A DNA stretch of 64,000 bases, from positions 1 to 64,000 of the forward strand of contig JAOUOP010000038.1 in NCBI GenBank assembly GCA_029880325.1, given 5' to 3'. This DNA comes from Myxococcales bacterium. Its GTDB lineage: Bacteria > Myxococcota_A > Polyangia > Polyangiales > JAFGIB01. The notes under the pieces are model-generated. The model was not told the DNA's origin and searched no databases. It saw nothing but the letters and a program-made list of their open reading frames with translations. Both the position numbers and the translations under genes were made by a program. Numbering within the stretch: position 1 is the first letter of the stretch; every line of letters starts with the position of its first letter. This document shows positions 33,170-43,056 of the stretch, one piece after another.

Positions 33170-34969
33170 ATGGATGGCGCACAGCCCGATTGGGATATGG
33201 AGGCCTTTTTTCCGGGCGTGGAGAGCGGGGAGTTTTTGGGCTTTCGAGATGGGCTTCGGCGGGAGCTTGCCGAGCTTTTGGAGCGATTGCGGGCTTTGCC
33301 GGCTTTGACGGCTGCGAGTCTCGAGGACTGGACGCAGGCTCTGCTGGCGCTGGAAGCCCTGGGGCAACGCGCCGGGCATTTGCAGACGTACTTGAGCTGC
33401 CGGCGTGCGGCCGATTCCAGCGACTCGGCGGTGGCGCGCGAGACTGCCGCCATGGGCAAGCCGCTGTCGCTGCTGCAGAAGATGAGTGTGACGGTGCAGC
33501 AGGCGCTGGCCCGGGCCTCCGAGGCCGAGTTCAAAGCGCTGGCGAATGCCCCCGAGCTGCGCGATGTGCGGTATTTTCTGGAACGCGCTCGCACGCGGGC
33601 GGGCTTCAGTATGGAGCAGGCGTTGGAGGATTTGGCCGCGGAGCTGGCGGTCGATGGGATCAATGCCTGGGGCCGGCTCTATGGGCAGCTGTCGGGGGTT
33701 TTGGAGTTCGAGCTGAACGTGGCCGGCCAGCCGCCGCGGCGGGTGCCGGTGTCCATGGCCCGCACGCTGATGGAGGATCCCGATCGGGCGGTGCGAGAGG
33801 CGGCGTTCGAGGGTAGCAATGGGGCCTGGCGCGGCGCGGCCGATACCGTGGCCGCTTGTCTCAATGCCATCAGCGGTACGCGCCTGAGCCTGTATCCGCG
33901 CCGCGGGGTGGTGCACTTTCTCGATCCCGCGCTCTTCGATGCCTGTATCGAACGCCGCACCCTGGAGACGCTGCTCGATGTGGTGCGTAGCCGCCAGGAG
34001 TTGGCCCGTCGCTATCTGCGGCGCAAGGCGGAGTTGCTCGGGCTCGAGCGGCTGGCGTTCTATGATGTGAGCGCACCGCTGCCGGGCACCCAGGGAGCGC
34101 GCATCGACTGGGGTCAGGCCCGCGAGCGCGTGTCGCGCGCTTTCGGTGACTTTCATCCCGAGTTGGGCGCCCTTTCCGAGAGTGCTTTCACAGAGCGTTG
34201 GATCGACCATCAGCCGCGCGCCTCCAAGCGTCCGGGCGGCTTTTGCGCCAGCGCGCCGCTGCTGGGGCAGTCGCGCATTTTCATGACCTTCAATGGCGCC
34301 GAGGGCGATCTGTCGACCCTGGCCCACGAGCTCGGCCACGCCTTCCATGGCCGCGTGATGGACGACATGCGCCCCTGGCAGCGCCGCTATCCGATGACGC
34401 TGGCCGAGACCGCTTCGACCTTCGCCGAGCAGGTGGTGACCGAGGCGGCTCTGGCGGCGCCGGGGCTGGATGCAAACGGCCGGCGCGCCATCCTCGACCA
34501 GCGCCTTGCCGCCGCCGCGACCTTTCTCTGCAATATCCCCATGCGCTTCGATTTCGAGCACGCGCTCTACGAACGCAGGGCTGCCGGCGAGCTGACGGTG
34601 GATGAGCTGCAGACGCTGGTACTCGAGGCCCAGCGCAAGAATTACGGCGATGCCCTCGACCCCGAGGGGCTCGATCCGATGTTCTGGGCCTCGAAGCTGC
34701 ACTTCTATATCACGTCGCTGAGCTTCTATAACTTCCCCTACACTTTTGGTTATCTCTTCAGCCTCGGCATCTTCGCCCGCGCACGCCGCGAAGGGGCCGG
34801 CTTTTTTCCGATCTACCAGGAGCTGCTGCGCAAGACCGGCAGCGGCAGCGCCGAGGAGGTGGCCGCTTCGGTGCTGGGCGTCGACCTGCAAGAGCCGGAG
34901 TTCTGGAATCAGAGCATCGATCTGATCGAGGCCGACCTGGAGCGCTTCGTCGCGCTCGCCGAGGAGTGA
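33170..34969 (+). CDS. pepF: M3-family oligoendopeptidase (PepF type)
   Basis: 599 residues from ATG 33170. It is a cytoplasmic zinc metallopeptidase that cuts oligopeptides. The zinc site HELGH is at His386-His390 (TLAHELGHAFHG), and the third ligand is probably the Glu in LAETASTFAEQVV. The length and the ending (GSGSAEEVAASVLGVDL) fit PepF. The start is set by conserved sequence beginning soon after. Its only Shine-Dalgarno-like sequence, AGGTGA at 33160-33165, is inside the right terminal repeat of the MITE-like element. The HAD gene follows after seven bases. Confidence 0.93.
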   Translation: MDGAQPDWDMEAFFPGVESGEFLGFRDGLRRELAELLERLRALPALTAASLEDWTQALLALEALGQRAGHLQTYLSCRRAADSSDSAVARETAAMGKPLSLLQKMSVTVQQALARASEAEFKALANAPELRDVRYFLERARTRAGFSMEQALEDLAAELAVDGINAWGRLYGQLSGVLEFELNVAGQPPRRVPVSMARTLMEDPDRAVREAAFEGSNGAWRGAADTVAACLNAISGTRLSLYPRRGVVHFLDPALFDACIERRTLETLLDVVRSRQELARRYLRRKAELLGLERLAFYDVSAPLPGTQGARIDWGQARERVSRAFGDFHPELGALSESAFTERWIDHQPRASKRPGGFCASAPLLGQSRIFMTFNGAEGDLSTLAHELGHAFHGRVMDDMRPWQRRYPMTLAETASTFAEQVVTEAALAAPGLDANGRRAILDQRLAAAATFLCNIPMRFDFEHALYERRAAGELTVDELQTLVLEAQRKNYGDALDPEGLDPMFWASKLHFYITSLSFYNFPYTFGYLFSLGIFARARREGAGFFPIYQELLRKTGSGSAEEVAASVLGVDLQEPEFWNQSIDLIEADLERFVALAEE

Positions 34970-34976
34970 GGCCCCG

Positions 34977-35693
34977 ATGCTCCGCGCCACCGCCCTGCCG
35001 CCCGTCGTGCTGCTCGATCTGGACGACACCATCGTGCATTTCACGGTGGGTCGCCCAAACTTCTGGCTGCAAGCGTTTGCAACCCACCACCGGCCAGGCC
35101 TGCCAAGTCCCGAGCGTCTCACACAGGCGGTGGATGCGGTGTCGGGGCCCTACTGGGCCGACGCCAAGCGCGCTTCCGAACGTCGCCTGGCCCTGCGCCA
35201 GGCCCGCCGCGAGGTGGCCGAGCTGGCGTTTACCGCACTGGGCCTGGAGGACCGGTCGCTGGCCCATCGCGTGGCCGACGACTTCACCGACAACAAAGAA
35301 GACGCCGTGGCCCCCTTTGAAGGCGCCATCGAGGCGCTCACGGCCCTGCAGGGGCGTGGCACCCGCCTGGGCCTGATCACCAACGGTCACCCCCGGCTGC
35401 AGCGCCGCAAGCTCAAGCGCTACGATCTCGAGCGCCACTTCGAGGCCGTGCTGATCGAGGGTGAGTGGGGCGTCGGCAAGCCCCACGCGAGTATCTTTGC
35501 CGAGGCGCTGTCACAGATGCGCTGCAAGCCCGAGGATGCCTGGATGGTGGGCGACAATCTCGTCGCCGACATCGCCGGCGCCCAGGCCCTGGGCATCACC
35601 GCCGTGTGGGTCGATCACGCCGGCGACGGACCACCGGCGGCCAGCAAGCCCGACCGCATCATCCGCGCGCTGTCGGACCTGCTGGAGCCCTGA
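34977..35693 (+). CDS. HAD-superfamily hydrolase (YjjG/HAD-IA type)
   Basis: 238 residues. Motif I is VVLLDLDDTIVHF (nucleophile Asp), motif II LGLITNGHPR, motif III Lys in WGVGKPHASIF, and motif IV AWMVGDNLVADIAGAQ. A helical cap lies between motifs I and II. It is likely a phosphatase acting on nucleotides or sugar phosphates; the substrate is not readable. It lies seven bases after pepF, so the two are probably co-transcribed. Confidence 0.92.
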   Translation: MLRATALPPVVLLDLDDTIVHFTVGRPNFWLQAFATHHRPGLPSPERLTQAVDAVSGPYWADAKRASERRLALRQARREVAELAFTALGLEDRSLAHRVADDFTDNKEDAVAPFEGAIEALTALQGRGTRLGLITNGHPRLQRRKLKRYDLERHFEAVLIEGEWGVGKPHASIFAEALSQMRCKPEDAWMVGDNLVADIAGAQALGITAVWVDHAGDGPPAASKPDRIIRALSDLLEP

Positions 35694-35696
35694 GCC

Positions 35697-37187
35697 TTAC
35701 TCGAGCGGAGGCGGCTCCTTGAAGCCCGCCTGCTGCAGACCAAAGCCAGTCATGTCCGAGTAGGAGTAGGCGCCCTCGAGGCCGTCGTAGGAGGCCACCT
35801 CGCGCGTGAGCGGGTTGAAGCGCCAGGCCAGATTGCCAGGACCGCTCATGTCGGCGCCCGGTGAACTCACGCCCCAGACGTTGCCGTCGATGTCGATGCT
35901 GACGCCCTTGACGCGCATCTGGTTGCCCTGGTCGTCGGTGTTGACCTGATCGACCAGCTGCAGGCTCTCGGTGCTGATGCCGAAGAGGCCGATCTGGCCC
36001 TGGTCGGAACCACCGCCGACCCAGAGCGTGCCCATGCCGTCGGTCATGCAGCCGTTGTAGCCGAGGTCGACGGTCGCGCCGGCCTCCCAGGTGCTGTACC
36101 AGCTCTCCGTGGGCGGATCGAAGCGAGAGACGCCCAGCGTGCCGCACACGAAGATGCGACCCTGGGAGTCGATGGTGATGCCGTAGCCGTTGCCCATGGG
36201 CGTCGTCCAGCTGCGCCACTGCAGCGTGACGGCGTCGATGCGGATCAGGTGGGTGGTGTTGGAGTTGAAGATCCAGAAGTTGCCGCCGGCGTCGGCGACG
36301 CCGCCGTAGGGGCCGTAGTTGAGGATCAGGGTCGATGGCGGCAGCAGGCCGATGAGCAGACCCGCCGGGCCGAGCATGGTGGGATCGATGCCGCCAGCTG
36401 TGATCATGTCCACGCCGGTCAGCCCCGCAATCGACACCGTGTCCTTGATAGCGCCGGTGACGCCGTCGAGGCGGAAGGCGTCAAAGCTGCAGCCGCCGAA
36501 GTCGCAGGTGGTGGCGCCGGCGGTCCAAACGTCGGCCGGGGCGTCGGGAGCCGGCGCCGGGGCCCACTGCACGGGGCGGTTGCTGAAGTGGTTGATCGGC
36601 GTGTACCAGGCCACGCACTCTTCCTGGCCCCAGGGCAGAACATCGCCGGCTCCGGTCGAGGTCTCGATGGTGCCGTTGCCGTTCTTGTCCTCGCAGTTGG
36701 CGACGTCGGCGTAGATCTTGGTCACTCCGCCACCGTCCGGGGGGTTCGGCATCTGGGCGGTCGCGTTGCCGCGGTTGGCGACCGCCACGTCGCCCGAGTC
36801 GGAAACCGAGGTGCGCGATGGCAGGCCGGTGCCGTTGGGGCTCGTGAGATAACGCCCCAGCTCGGTCATGGTGCGCGTGTCGAGTTTGGAGACGGTTCCC
36901 TGGGCCGAATTCGCGATCCAGATGAACGACGCCTCCACCGTCACCGGCGGCTGCGTGAACACCGGCGTCGTGCCGGTATCGCCTCCCGCCGTGTTGCCAC
37001 CGGAATTGCCGAAACCACCAGCCGCCGGGTCGGTGCCATCGCTCGAGGTGCCGTCAGTCGCGTTGCCGAAGCCACCGCCGTTTGTGAGGTTGCCACGGCT
37101 ACCATCGGTACCACTGTTATCGGCGGAACAACCCGCGACCATGGCCGCGGCCAACGCCACGACTCCCAACCAGCTCAACCCACGCAT
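35697..37187 (-). CDS. Beta-propeller lipoprotein
   Basis: 496 residues from ATG 37187 with GGGAGG well placed. The signal ends AAAMVAGC. A Gly/Asn/Thr-rich linker follows. The main part has propeller-like strands (ASFIWIANSAQGTVSKLDTR, NYGPYGGVADAGGNFWIFN, GYGITIDSQGRIFVCGT, DGMGTLWVGGGSDQG, VKGVSIDIDGNVWGVS), like virginiamycin B lyase or NHL-type repeats. No catalytic residues can be assigned. It is convergent with the HAD gene and related in style to the lipoprotein at 52215. Confidence 0.8.
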   Translation of the reverse strand: MRGLSWLGVVALAAAMVAGCSADNSGTDGSRGNLTNGGGFGNATDGTSSDGTDPAAGGFGNSGGNTAGGDTGTTPVFTQPPVTVEASFIWIANSAQGTVSKLDTRTMTELGRYLTSPNGTGLPSRTSVSDSGDVAVANRGNATAQMPNPPDGGGVTKIYADVANCEDKNGNGTIETSTGAGDVLPWGQEECVAWYTPINHFSNRPVQWAPAPAPDAPADVWTAGATTCDFGGCSFDAFRLDGVTGAIKDTVSIAGLTGVDMITAGGIDPTMLGPAGLLIGLLPPSTLILNYGPYGGVADAGGNFWIFNSNTTHLIRIDAVTLQWRSWTTPMGNGYGITIDSQGRIFVCGTLGVSRFDPPTESWYSTWEAGATVDLGYNGCMTDGMGTLWVGGGSDQGQIGLFGISTESLQLVDQVNTDDQGNQMRVKGVSIDIDGNVWGVSSPGADMSGPGNLAWRFNPLTREVASYDGLEGAYSYSDMTGFGLQQAGFKEPPPLE

Positions 37188-37261
37188 CCAGCACCTCCCG
37201 GCCCACACAGCCGGCACCACATGTGCACTACCAAGCGGACCCATGCGGCCCGGTCGATGTG

Positions 37262-37307
37262 CACTTGAATCCAAGTGAAACTTCCGTACACCCGCGAACT
37301 TAGCGGG
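37262..37307. promoter_or_regulatory. Two small hairpins upstream of the propeller lipoprotein gene
   Basis: CACTTG/CAAGTG (37262-37277) with a four-base loop, and CCCGC/GCGGG (37291-37307) with a seven-base loop, lie 75-120 bases before the start at 37187. They may be leader structure, an operator, or the end of the PF10118 transcript. The evidence is structural only. Confidence 0.25.
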
Positions 37308-37402
37308 ATTCTGTCTCTCTGTCTATCACAGGGGGGCGGACCAGGCCGGCCAAAATCGACGCCCCAAAGCTGTGGTAGCGGGAATCGGGGACGACCCCCC
37401 CA

Positions 37403-38275
37403 TCAAGCCGCCGCGAAACCGGAGACCGGCACGGCGCCCGCGCCCCCCTGAACATAGTGGCGGTTGTCGGCCTTCCAACGCTCGATCAGGGCCGAGTTGT
37501 CGATCTGCCAGGGGTGGAAGCTGGGGCGGTAGTAGCGCAGATAGTCCGGCAGCAGCCGGCGCAGAAAACCGGGCCGGCCCCAGAGGTAGTTGAGGCCGAT
37601 GGCGCTGTCGAAGCGACTGCGCGGGCTGGGATCGCGGCCGAGCAGGTCGGCCTGGATGCGGTGCAGGATCGACAGGAAGGGCACGGTGAGCTTGGCCAAG
37701 AGCCCGGCGCGGGTGCGGTAGTCGCCGCCCATGCGCTGGTAGACGTCGAAGGCGACCGCCTTGTGCTCGGTCTCCTCGACCGCATGCCAGCTCCACAGCG
37801 GTGCCACCCGGGGGTCGGCCCCCTCGAGCAGCTCCGGATGGCGCAGCAGCTGGTCGCCGAGCATGGCCGTGAAGTGCTCGATGGCGGCGGTGAAGGCCAG
37901 CTGCTGCAGGGGCGAGTAGTTGGCCCGTATCCAGTTGAAAACGCCGGCAAGGGCCTGGTCGTAGCTCTTCATGGGGAAGCCCTGGCGCTCGACCAGGTCG
38001 TTGAGCAGCCGGTGCTGGTAGGTGTGGTGGCCCTCTTGGCGCGAAAATTCACGGATCTGGTCGCGTAGGAGGGGATCGTCGATGCGAGGCTCGAAGTGGC
38101 GCACCGAGTCGATGAAGAACTTCTCGCCCTCGGGGAAGACCGAGCTCATGGCGTTGAAGAAGTGGGTCAGAAACGCATTGCCCCTGAACCAGTGGACGGG
38201 GACGCTGTCATCGAGCTCGAAGCGCATGCGGCGCATTTTGACTTCGACGCCTGCGGGCATGGGTTTCACTGCCAT
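37403..38275 (-). CDS. PF10118 metal-dependent hydrolase-like (ferritin-like) protein
   Basis: 290 residues from ATG 38275 with AGGAAG upstream. Conserved acidic and His residues (FSRQEGHHTYQHRLLN, AIEHFTAMLGDQLL, WSWHAVEETEHKAVAFDVY) form the expected di-metal helical site of the PF10118 family. The family is called a metal-dependent hydrolase but has little biochemistry and resembles ferritin-like oxygenases. The substrate is unknown. It is flanked by lipoprotein and sulfatase genes on the same strand. Confidence 0.87.
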   Translation of the reverse strand: MAVKPMPAGVEVKMRRMRFELDDSVPVHWFRGNAFLTHFFNAMSSVFPEGEKFFIDSVRHFEPRIDDPLLRDQIREFSRQEGHHTYQHRLLNDLVERQGFPMKSYDQALAGVFNWIRANYSPLQQLAFTAAIEHFTAMLGDQLLRHPELLEGADPRVAPLWSWHAVEETEHKAVAFDVYQRMGGDYRTRAGLLAKLTVPFLSILHRIQADLLGRDPSPRSRFDSAIGLNYLWGRPGFLRRLLPDYLRYYRPSFHPWQIDNSALIERWKADNRHYVQGGAGAVPVSGFAAA

Positions 38276-38417
38276 CGGGGTCTTCCTGTCGGGGCGGGCG
38301 GCGCTGCTGTTTTTTCACTTACAGCCGCGTAGGTAGAGGCAGCATAGCCCCCGCCTGGGACGCGGCAAGGGCGCGGGCGCCGGGGTCGTGATTTGGCTGG
38401 CGTTTGGCCTCAATTGC

Positions 38418-39875
38418 CTATTTTTCGTAGCCATGGCGGGCGATCAAGCGCTCGGCGAAGGCCGCGCGGCCGGTGGCGCGCAGGCGCTCGAGGTAGGCCG
38501 GAAGCTGGCCGCGAACGTGGGAGGGGCCGCCCTCGGCCAGCACGGTCTGCAGCGGGTCGTGGCCACCGGGGGTGTGGGCCATGACCTCGTCGTGCCAGCG
38601 CTGGAGCAGGCCGCGGGCTTCGGCGACGCGCGCCGGCTGTGCGGCGGCCAGGTCGTGCTGCTGGTGGGGGTCTGTGCCGAGGTCGAAGAGCATGTCCTCG
38701 GGGAAGTCGTGGTAGCCGTCGTGCAGCGTGTGCAGGTAGAGGAGCTGCCCCCAGCGCACACTGCGCTGGCAGGTCCAGGCTCCCTGGGTGATCACCAGGG
38801 CCGGGCGGCCGTCGTCACGCCCCTCGCGCAGGGCCGGGGCGAAGCTGCGACCGTCCCAGTTGTCGGCGGGCTTTCCGCCGAGCAGCTCGAGCAGGGTGGC
38901 CGCCAGGTCGATCTGGTAGTGCAGGCCGCGGTCGACGCGGGACGGCAGGCCCGGCCAGCGCAGGATGGCCGGCAGGCGCGCGGTGGGCTCGTCGGCCGTG
39001 TGGTGGTCACAGTAGATGTTGAGTTCGCCCAGGTTTTCGCCGTGGTCGGCGCTTACCAGGATGGCGGTCTCGTCGGCCACGCCGAGCGTTTCGAGCAGCT
39101 CGAGCAGGCGGCCAACGTAGTGGTCGGCATAGCGCACGCCGGCGTCGTAGCCGTCGAACATGCGCCGCACCTGGGCCATGCTGTCGATGGCACGGGGCTG
39201 GCGTGGGTAGTCGCCCCAGGGGTAGGCGTCGGAGAAGCCCACCGCCTCGAGCGCCGAATGGGGGCCGCCGCCCCGGGCGTGGCCGGCGCGCACGCGCTCG
39301 TCGAGCCAGGCCGGCAGCGGAGCGGCGGCGAAGGGATCACCGAAGGCTGCGGGAGCGCGGTAGGGGGTGTGCGGATCCCACAGGTGCACGTGCAAGAACC
39401 AGTCGGGCTCGCGGCCGCGCCGCTCCAGCCACTCGGCGGCCAGCTCGTAGACCTCGTCGGCGTTTTCCAGGCCGCGCTTGCCCACGGTGGTCGCGTCCTG
39501 GAAGCCGGCCAGGTAGTGGTAGGCGCTGTGGCGCTCGGCAAAGGAGCTGACCGTAGCCGTGCGCAGCCCCAGCTTGCGCAAAAGGGCCGGGAAGCTGGTC
39601 TTGCCGAAGGACGAGAAGAAGCCGCGCGTGGGGCCGTCGATGATGGGGTCTGCGGCGCTGCCACCGTGGCCGACGACGCCGGTGCGGGTGCCGAAGCGGC
39701 CGCAGAAAAAGGCGGTGCGGCTGGGCAGGCAGGGTACGTCGGAGGCGTAGCAGGCGTCGAAGCGCACGCCCTGGGCGGCGATGCGGTCGATGTTGGGGCT
39801 GCTGTCGCGGTGGTAGCCGTAGCAGCCGAGGTGGTCGGCGCGCAGGGTGTCGATGTCGATGTAGAGCAGGCGCAT
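38418..39875 (-). CDS. Type I sulfatase / alkaline-phosphatase superfamily hydrolase
   Basis: 485 residues from ATG 39875. The start [19 protein letters not shown] is classic for sulfatases. The active-site motif is C49-L-P-S-R53, which fits formylglycine generation (CxPSR). Metal and substrate residues follow in [14 protein letters not shown]. No signal peptide is present, so it is predicted cytoplasmic, or its location is unresolved. No sulfatase-modifying enzyme is in the window. It diverges from the first SGNH gene and may act on the same surface glycan. Confidence 0.92.
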   Translation of the reverse strand: MRLLYIDIDTLRADHLGCYGYHRDSSPNIDRIAAQGVRFDACYASDVPCLPSRTAFFCGRFGTRTGVVGHGGSAADPIIDGPTRGFFSSFGKTSFPALLRKLGLRTATVSSFAERHSAYHYLAGFQDATTVGKRGLENADEVYELAAEWLERRGREPDWFLHVHLWDPHTPYRAPAAFGDPFAAAPLPAWLDERVRAGHARGGGPHSALEAVGFSDAYPWGDYPRQPRAIDSMAQVRRMFDGYDAGVRYADHYVGRLLELLETLGVADETAILVSADHGENLGELNIYCDHHTADEPTARLPAILRWPGLPSRVDRGLHYQIDLAATLLELLGGKPADNWDGRSFAPALREGRDDGRPALVITQGAWTCQRSVRWGQLLYLHTLHDGYHDFPEDMLFDLGTDPHQQHDLAAAQPARVAEARGLLQRWHDEVMAHTPGGHDPLQTVLAEGGPSHVRGQLPAYLERLRATGRAAFAERLIARHGYEK

Positions 39876-39965
39876 CGAGGGGCAGAGTAGCGAAACGCGA
39901 AGCGCATGGCGGGCGACCGGGGTGCGAAATTTGCGTGCAGAGGCCCCGGTTGCCACATTCAAGCG

Positions 39966-41396
39966 ATGCGCGCTCCCTGCGCCTGGACGCTGCCCGCGGC
40001 CCTGCTCTCGACGCTGAGCTGGGCCTTTCCCGCCTGCAGCGGTGACGTGGCCCGCAGCCAACACGCCGAAGCGACGGCCGTGGCCCTGCGCGAGCCGATC
40101 GCGCGCGCGCGGCCGGGACCGGTGAGCCGCGACCACGAAGCGCCTCCCGCCCCCGAGGCGGCAGGCGATGCGCCCGCGGATGAGGAACCGAGCGCTGGGG
40201 ATGGGCCGGGTGAGGGAAAGCCCCTGGGCGGCGCCGTCCCCATCGAGGATGCCCGCGGCGGGGCGCTTTCGGGCTTTCACGCCGCACTGGGACGCGCCGA
40301 GCGCGGCGAGGGCCAGGCACGCATCGCATTTTATGGCGCCTCGCACGTGGCCAGCGACATGTTCACGGGGCTACTCAGGCAGCGGCTGCAGGCGCGCTTC
40401 GGCGAGGCTGGGCCGGGCTTCGTGCTACCGGCCAAGCCCTGGCGCTGGTACCGGCATGGGGGCATCAAGATCGAGCGCAGCCGCTTCTTCGAGGGCGCGC
40501 GGGTGCGGGCGCGCGCGCCCAAGGACGATCGCTACGGGCTCGCCGGCGTGGCCCTGGACGCGGCCGCCGACAAGTACGCGCGCGGTCTCATCTCGACGCG
40601 CGCCAGCGGCGGGCTCGAGGGCACCGCCAGCCACTTCGAACTCTATTATATGATGCAGCCCGAGGGCGGTACCTTCAGCGTCTTCATCGACGGAAAGCGC
40701 GAGAAGAACCTGCGCACCAAGGCCGACGAGATGCGACCGGCCTACGTGGAGTTCGAGGTGGCCGAGGGGCACCATAGCTTTGAGTTGAGAACCCACGGCA
40801 ATGGGCCGGTGCGCGTCTACGGCGTGGCCATCGAGCGCAAGCGCCCGGGGGTGATCCTCGATACCTTGGGCATCCCCGGCTCGCGCGCCCGCTACCACCT
40901 GCACTGGGACGACGCGGTCTACCGGGAGCAGTTGGCGCGGCGGCGCCCGGACCTGGTGGTGCTGGCCTACGGCACCAACGAGTCGGGCGACGACGATGTG
41001 CCCATCGAGCGCTACGAAGCGCGCCTGCGCAGCGTGCTACAGCGCATCGGGGAGGTGGTGCCCGAGGCTTCGTGCCTGCTGGTCGGACCGTCGGATCGGC
41101 CCGTGCGCGGCGATGACGGCAGCGTGGAGCGGCGCCCGCGCACCGGGCAGCTGGTGGAGAGCCAGCGCAAGCTCGCCACCGAGATGGGGTGCGGCTTCTT
41201 CGATTTGGTGGAGTTCATGGGTGGCGAGATGTCGATGCTGCGCTGGATCGCCGCCAAGCCCCCGCTGGGCGCCCCCGACCACGTGCACTTTACACGCCGC
41301 GGTTATGAACGGCTGGGCGAGGTGCTCTACGGCGCCCTGATGGCGGGTTATGATGGCGACGGCGAGGCGCCAGCGGAGACCGTGGCCCGGCCTTGA
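39966..41396 (+). CDS. SGNH/GDSL-type esterase-like protein, paralogue A
   Basis: 476 residues from ATG 39966. A signal sequence with a possible lipobox (AFPAC) and an acidic Pro/Ala linker precede the catalytic-type domain. Block I reads [10 protein letters not shown] (GAS rather than GDS), block III YGTNES, and block [11 protein letters not shown] with the Asp-x-x-His pair. A beta-sandwich insert lies between blocks I and III ([20 protein letters not shown]). It shares this whole architecture with paralogue B, which lies tail to tail 41 bp away. Acetyl transfer or removal on a surface polymer is inferred. Confidence 0.82.
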   Translation: MRAPCAWTLPAALLSTLSWAFPACSGDVARSQHAEATAVALREPIARARPGPVSRDHEAPPAPEAAGDAPADEEPSAGDGPGEGKPLGGAVPIEDARGGALSGFHAALGRAERGEGQARIAFYGASHVASDMFTGLLRQRLQARFGEAGPGFVLPAKPWRWYRHGGIKIERSRFFEGARVRARAPKDDRYGLAGVALDAAADKYARGLISTRASGGLEGTASHFELYYMMQPEGGTFSVFIDGKREKNLRTKADEMRPAYVEFEVAEGHHSFELRTHGNGPVRVYGVAIERKRPGVILDTLGIPGSRARYHLHWDDAVYREQLARRRPDLVVLAYGTNESGDDDVPIERYEARLRSVLQRIGEVVPEASCLLVGPSDRPVRGDDGSVERRPRTGQLVESQRKLATEMGCGFFDLVEFMGGEMSMLRWIAAKPPLGAPDHVHFTRRGYERLGEVLYGALMAGYDGDGEAPAETVARP

Positions 41397-41437
41397 TGAG
41401 GTGTGGGGCGCGCACTGCCGCCTGGACGCCCTGGCGG

Positions 41438-43006
41438 TCAGCGTGACTTGAGATGGGTGGCGAAGGCCTCGAGCATGGCCTTGTAATAGAGATTACCGAT
41501 GACCTCGTAGCCCTCGGGGGTGGCGTGGCGCAGGTCACTGGTGGCCAGGCGTGGCCGGCTCTTGCGCCAGCGGGCCATGGAACCCTCCCCTCCCATGGCC
41601 GTGAAGGTATCGAAGAAGGCGCAGCCCAGGCGCTTGGCGACGCGACGCTGGACCTCGACGATCTGCGGTAACGTCTCCACCGTCACGACCTTACCGCGCT
41701 TGTCGTGTTCGCCCTGATCGAGCGGCGCAAACAGCAGGCAGGCCATCTTGGGCTTGCCGGCGCGCATGTGCTTGACGACCTGCACCAGCTCTTGCTCGTA
41801 GCGCTCCATGTTGAGCCAGGAGTTGGCCGACTCGTTGCCGCCAAAGCCGAGCACCAGCAGGTCGGGATCGCGGTGGGCGATTTGGCGCTTGATGTGCGCC
41901 GCCTTGAGATTGAGCAGGCGTTGGGCACGGCCGCCGACCAGGCCCAGCGAATCGTAGACCACGCCCGGTTCGTCGCGCTCCAGCACCACGCCATAGAGCC
42001 GACTCTCACCGCCGCCCACGGCACGCAGCGACAGGGTGTGGGGCCCGTCGGGCAGGTCGTAGCGCTCGAAGGCGTCCTCGCGCGTGTCGGCGCGCGTGTC
42101 GATGGGCTCGCGCGCCTCGCCGTCGATCTTCACCTGCAGGTGCCCGCCGCGCTTGTGGCGCTGATAGAAGAGCTCGAAGCGCGAGACGCGGGTTCCGATG
42201 GGCCCCTCCTTGACGGTGCCGATGAGGGCACTCTCGCCGGCGCGGCCGCGCAGCTGGACGCCGCCGTAGCCGTACCAGGCCTCGCCGATGCTCTTCTGCA
42301 CGGCGGACTCGGCCGACCAGCCCTTGCTGGTGCGGTGCAGGACGTCCTTGTGGGCGTAGTGCATGTTGCCGCGGGAGATCAGGATGAAGCCGTGGCCGGC
42401 GTCGCCGAAGCGCTTCTGGAAGCGGCGGCGCGCGGTGGAAGCGATGGCGTCGGCGGCGACGGCCGAGTCGCCGTAGTGGGCGATGCGCGTGATGGCGCCG
42501 GGCTTGTCCATGGCGCTGCGCTCGAGGGCGGTGAAGAACGGGCGCAGGTTCTGGGCAAACTCGATGCTTCGCGGGATGTCGGCGTACTCCTCCGGGGCGA
42601 TGCGCAGGGCGGGGCCGGAGCTGGGGCCCGTGGCATCGGGGCCCTGGCCGGCAGCGCCTCGGACATCTCGGGCGTCTTGGGGCGGGGTGTCCCGGGCCTC
42701 GCCGAGATTACTGGCCACGTGGGCGCCCAGGGTCTTGGCCAGCTGCTGCTCACTGACACCGGCGCGCGTAATCAGGCCGGCCTCGGCGAAGCCGGGCAGC
42801 TCGCTCTCTTGGCTGCCCTTGAACATGCGCACAATGGGCAGCCCCTCGTCGGCCAACAGGGGACGGAAGCGGGTCAGGAAGGGCAGCGCGTAGCTGAGCA
42901 GGAAGATCGCGGCCATGGAGCCGACGACCCACGCCAGATGTCGCAGCTCGCCCGCGTGGGCCTGGCTTGTGTCTTGGGCGCTGAACTCGGCGGTGGCGGA
43001 CTTCAC
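41438..43006 (-). CDS. Membrane-anchored SGNH protein, paralogue B
   Basis: 522 residues from GTG 43006, with AGGA upstream; a longer frame into the MBOAT gene is not used. One membrane helix (LAWVVGSMAAIFLLSYALPF) places the rest in the periplasm. Block I is HYGDSAVAAD, block III FGGNES, block V DLRHATPEGY. The sandwich insert (FELFYQRHKRGGHLQVKIDG) matches paralogue A. Position 50 bp after an AlgI-like MBOAT suggests the AlgJ/AlgX/PatB role: accepting an acyl group and placing it on a polysaccharide. Confidence 0.84.
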   Translation of the reverse strand: MKSATAEFSAQDTSQAHAGELRHLAWVVGSMAAIFLLSYALPFLTRFRPLLADEGLPIVRMFKGSQESELPGFAEAGLITRAGVSEQQLAKTLGAHVASNLGEARDTPPQDARDVRGAAGQGPDATGPSSGPALRIAPEEYADIPRSIEFAQNLRPFFTALERSAMDKPGAITRIAHYGDSAVAADAIASTARRRFQKRFGDAGHGFILISRGNMHYAHKDVLHRTSKGWSAESAVQKSIGEAWYGYGGVQLRGRAGESALIGTVKEGPIGTRVSRFELFYQRHKRGGHLQVKIDGEAREPIDTRADTREDAFERYDLPDGPHTLSLRAVGGGESRLYGVVLERDEPGVVYDSLGLVGGRAQRLLNLKAAHIKRQIAHRDPDLLVLGFGGNESANSWLNMERYEQELVQVVKHMRAGKPKMACLLFAPLDQGEHDKRGKVVTVETLPQIVEVQRRVAKRLGCAFFDTFTAMGGEGSMARWRKSRPRLATSDLRHATPEGYEVIGNLYYKAMLEAFATHLKSR

Positions 43007-43056
43007 GCGGGCGTCCTGGGCGGTGTTGGGGGGCGCGCGATCATGGGCGGCGGGCG

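Noticed and set aside
33020-35122. 700-residue open frame on the minus strand
   Set aside because: It is antisense to pepF and runs into the MITE-like element; no recognisable domain.
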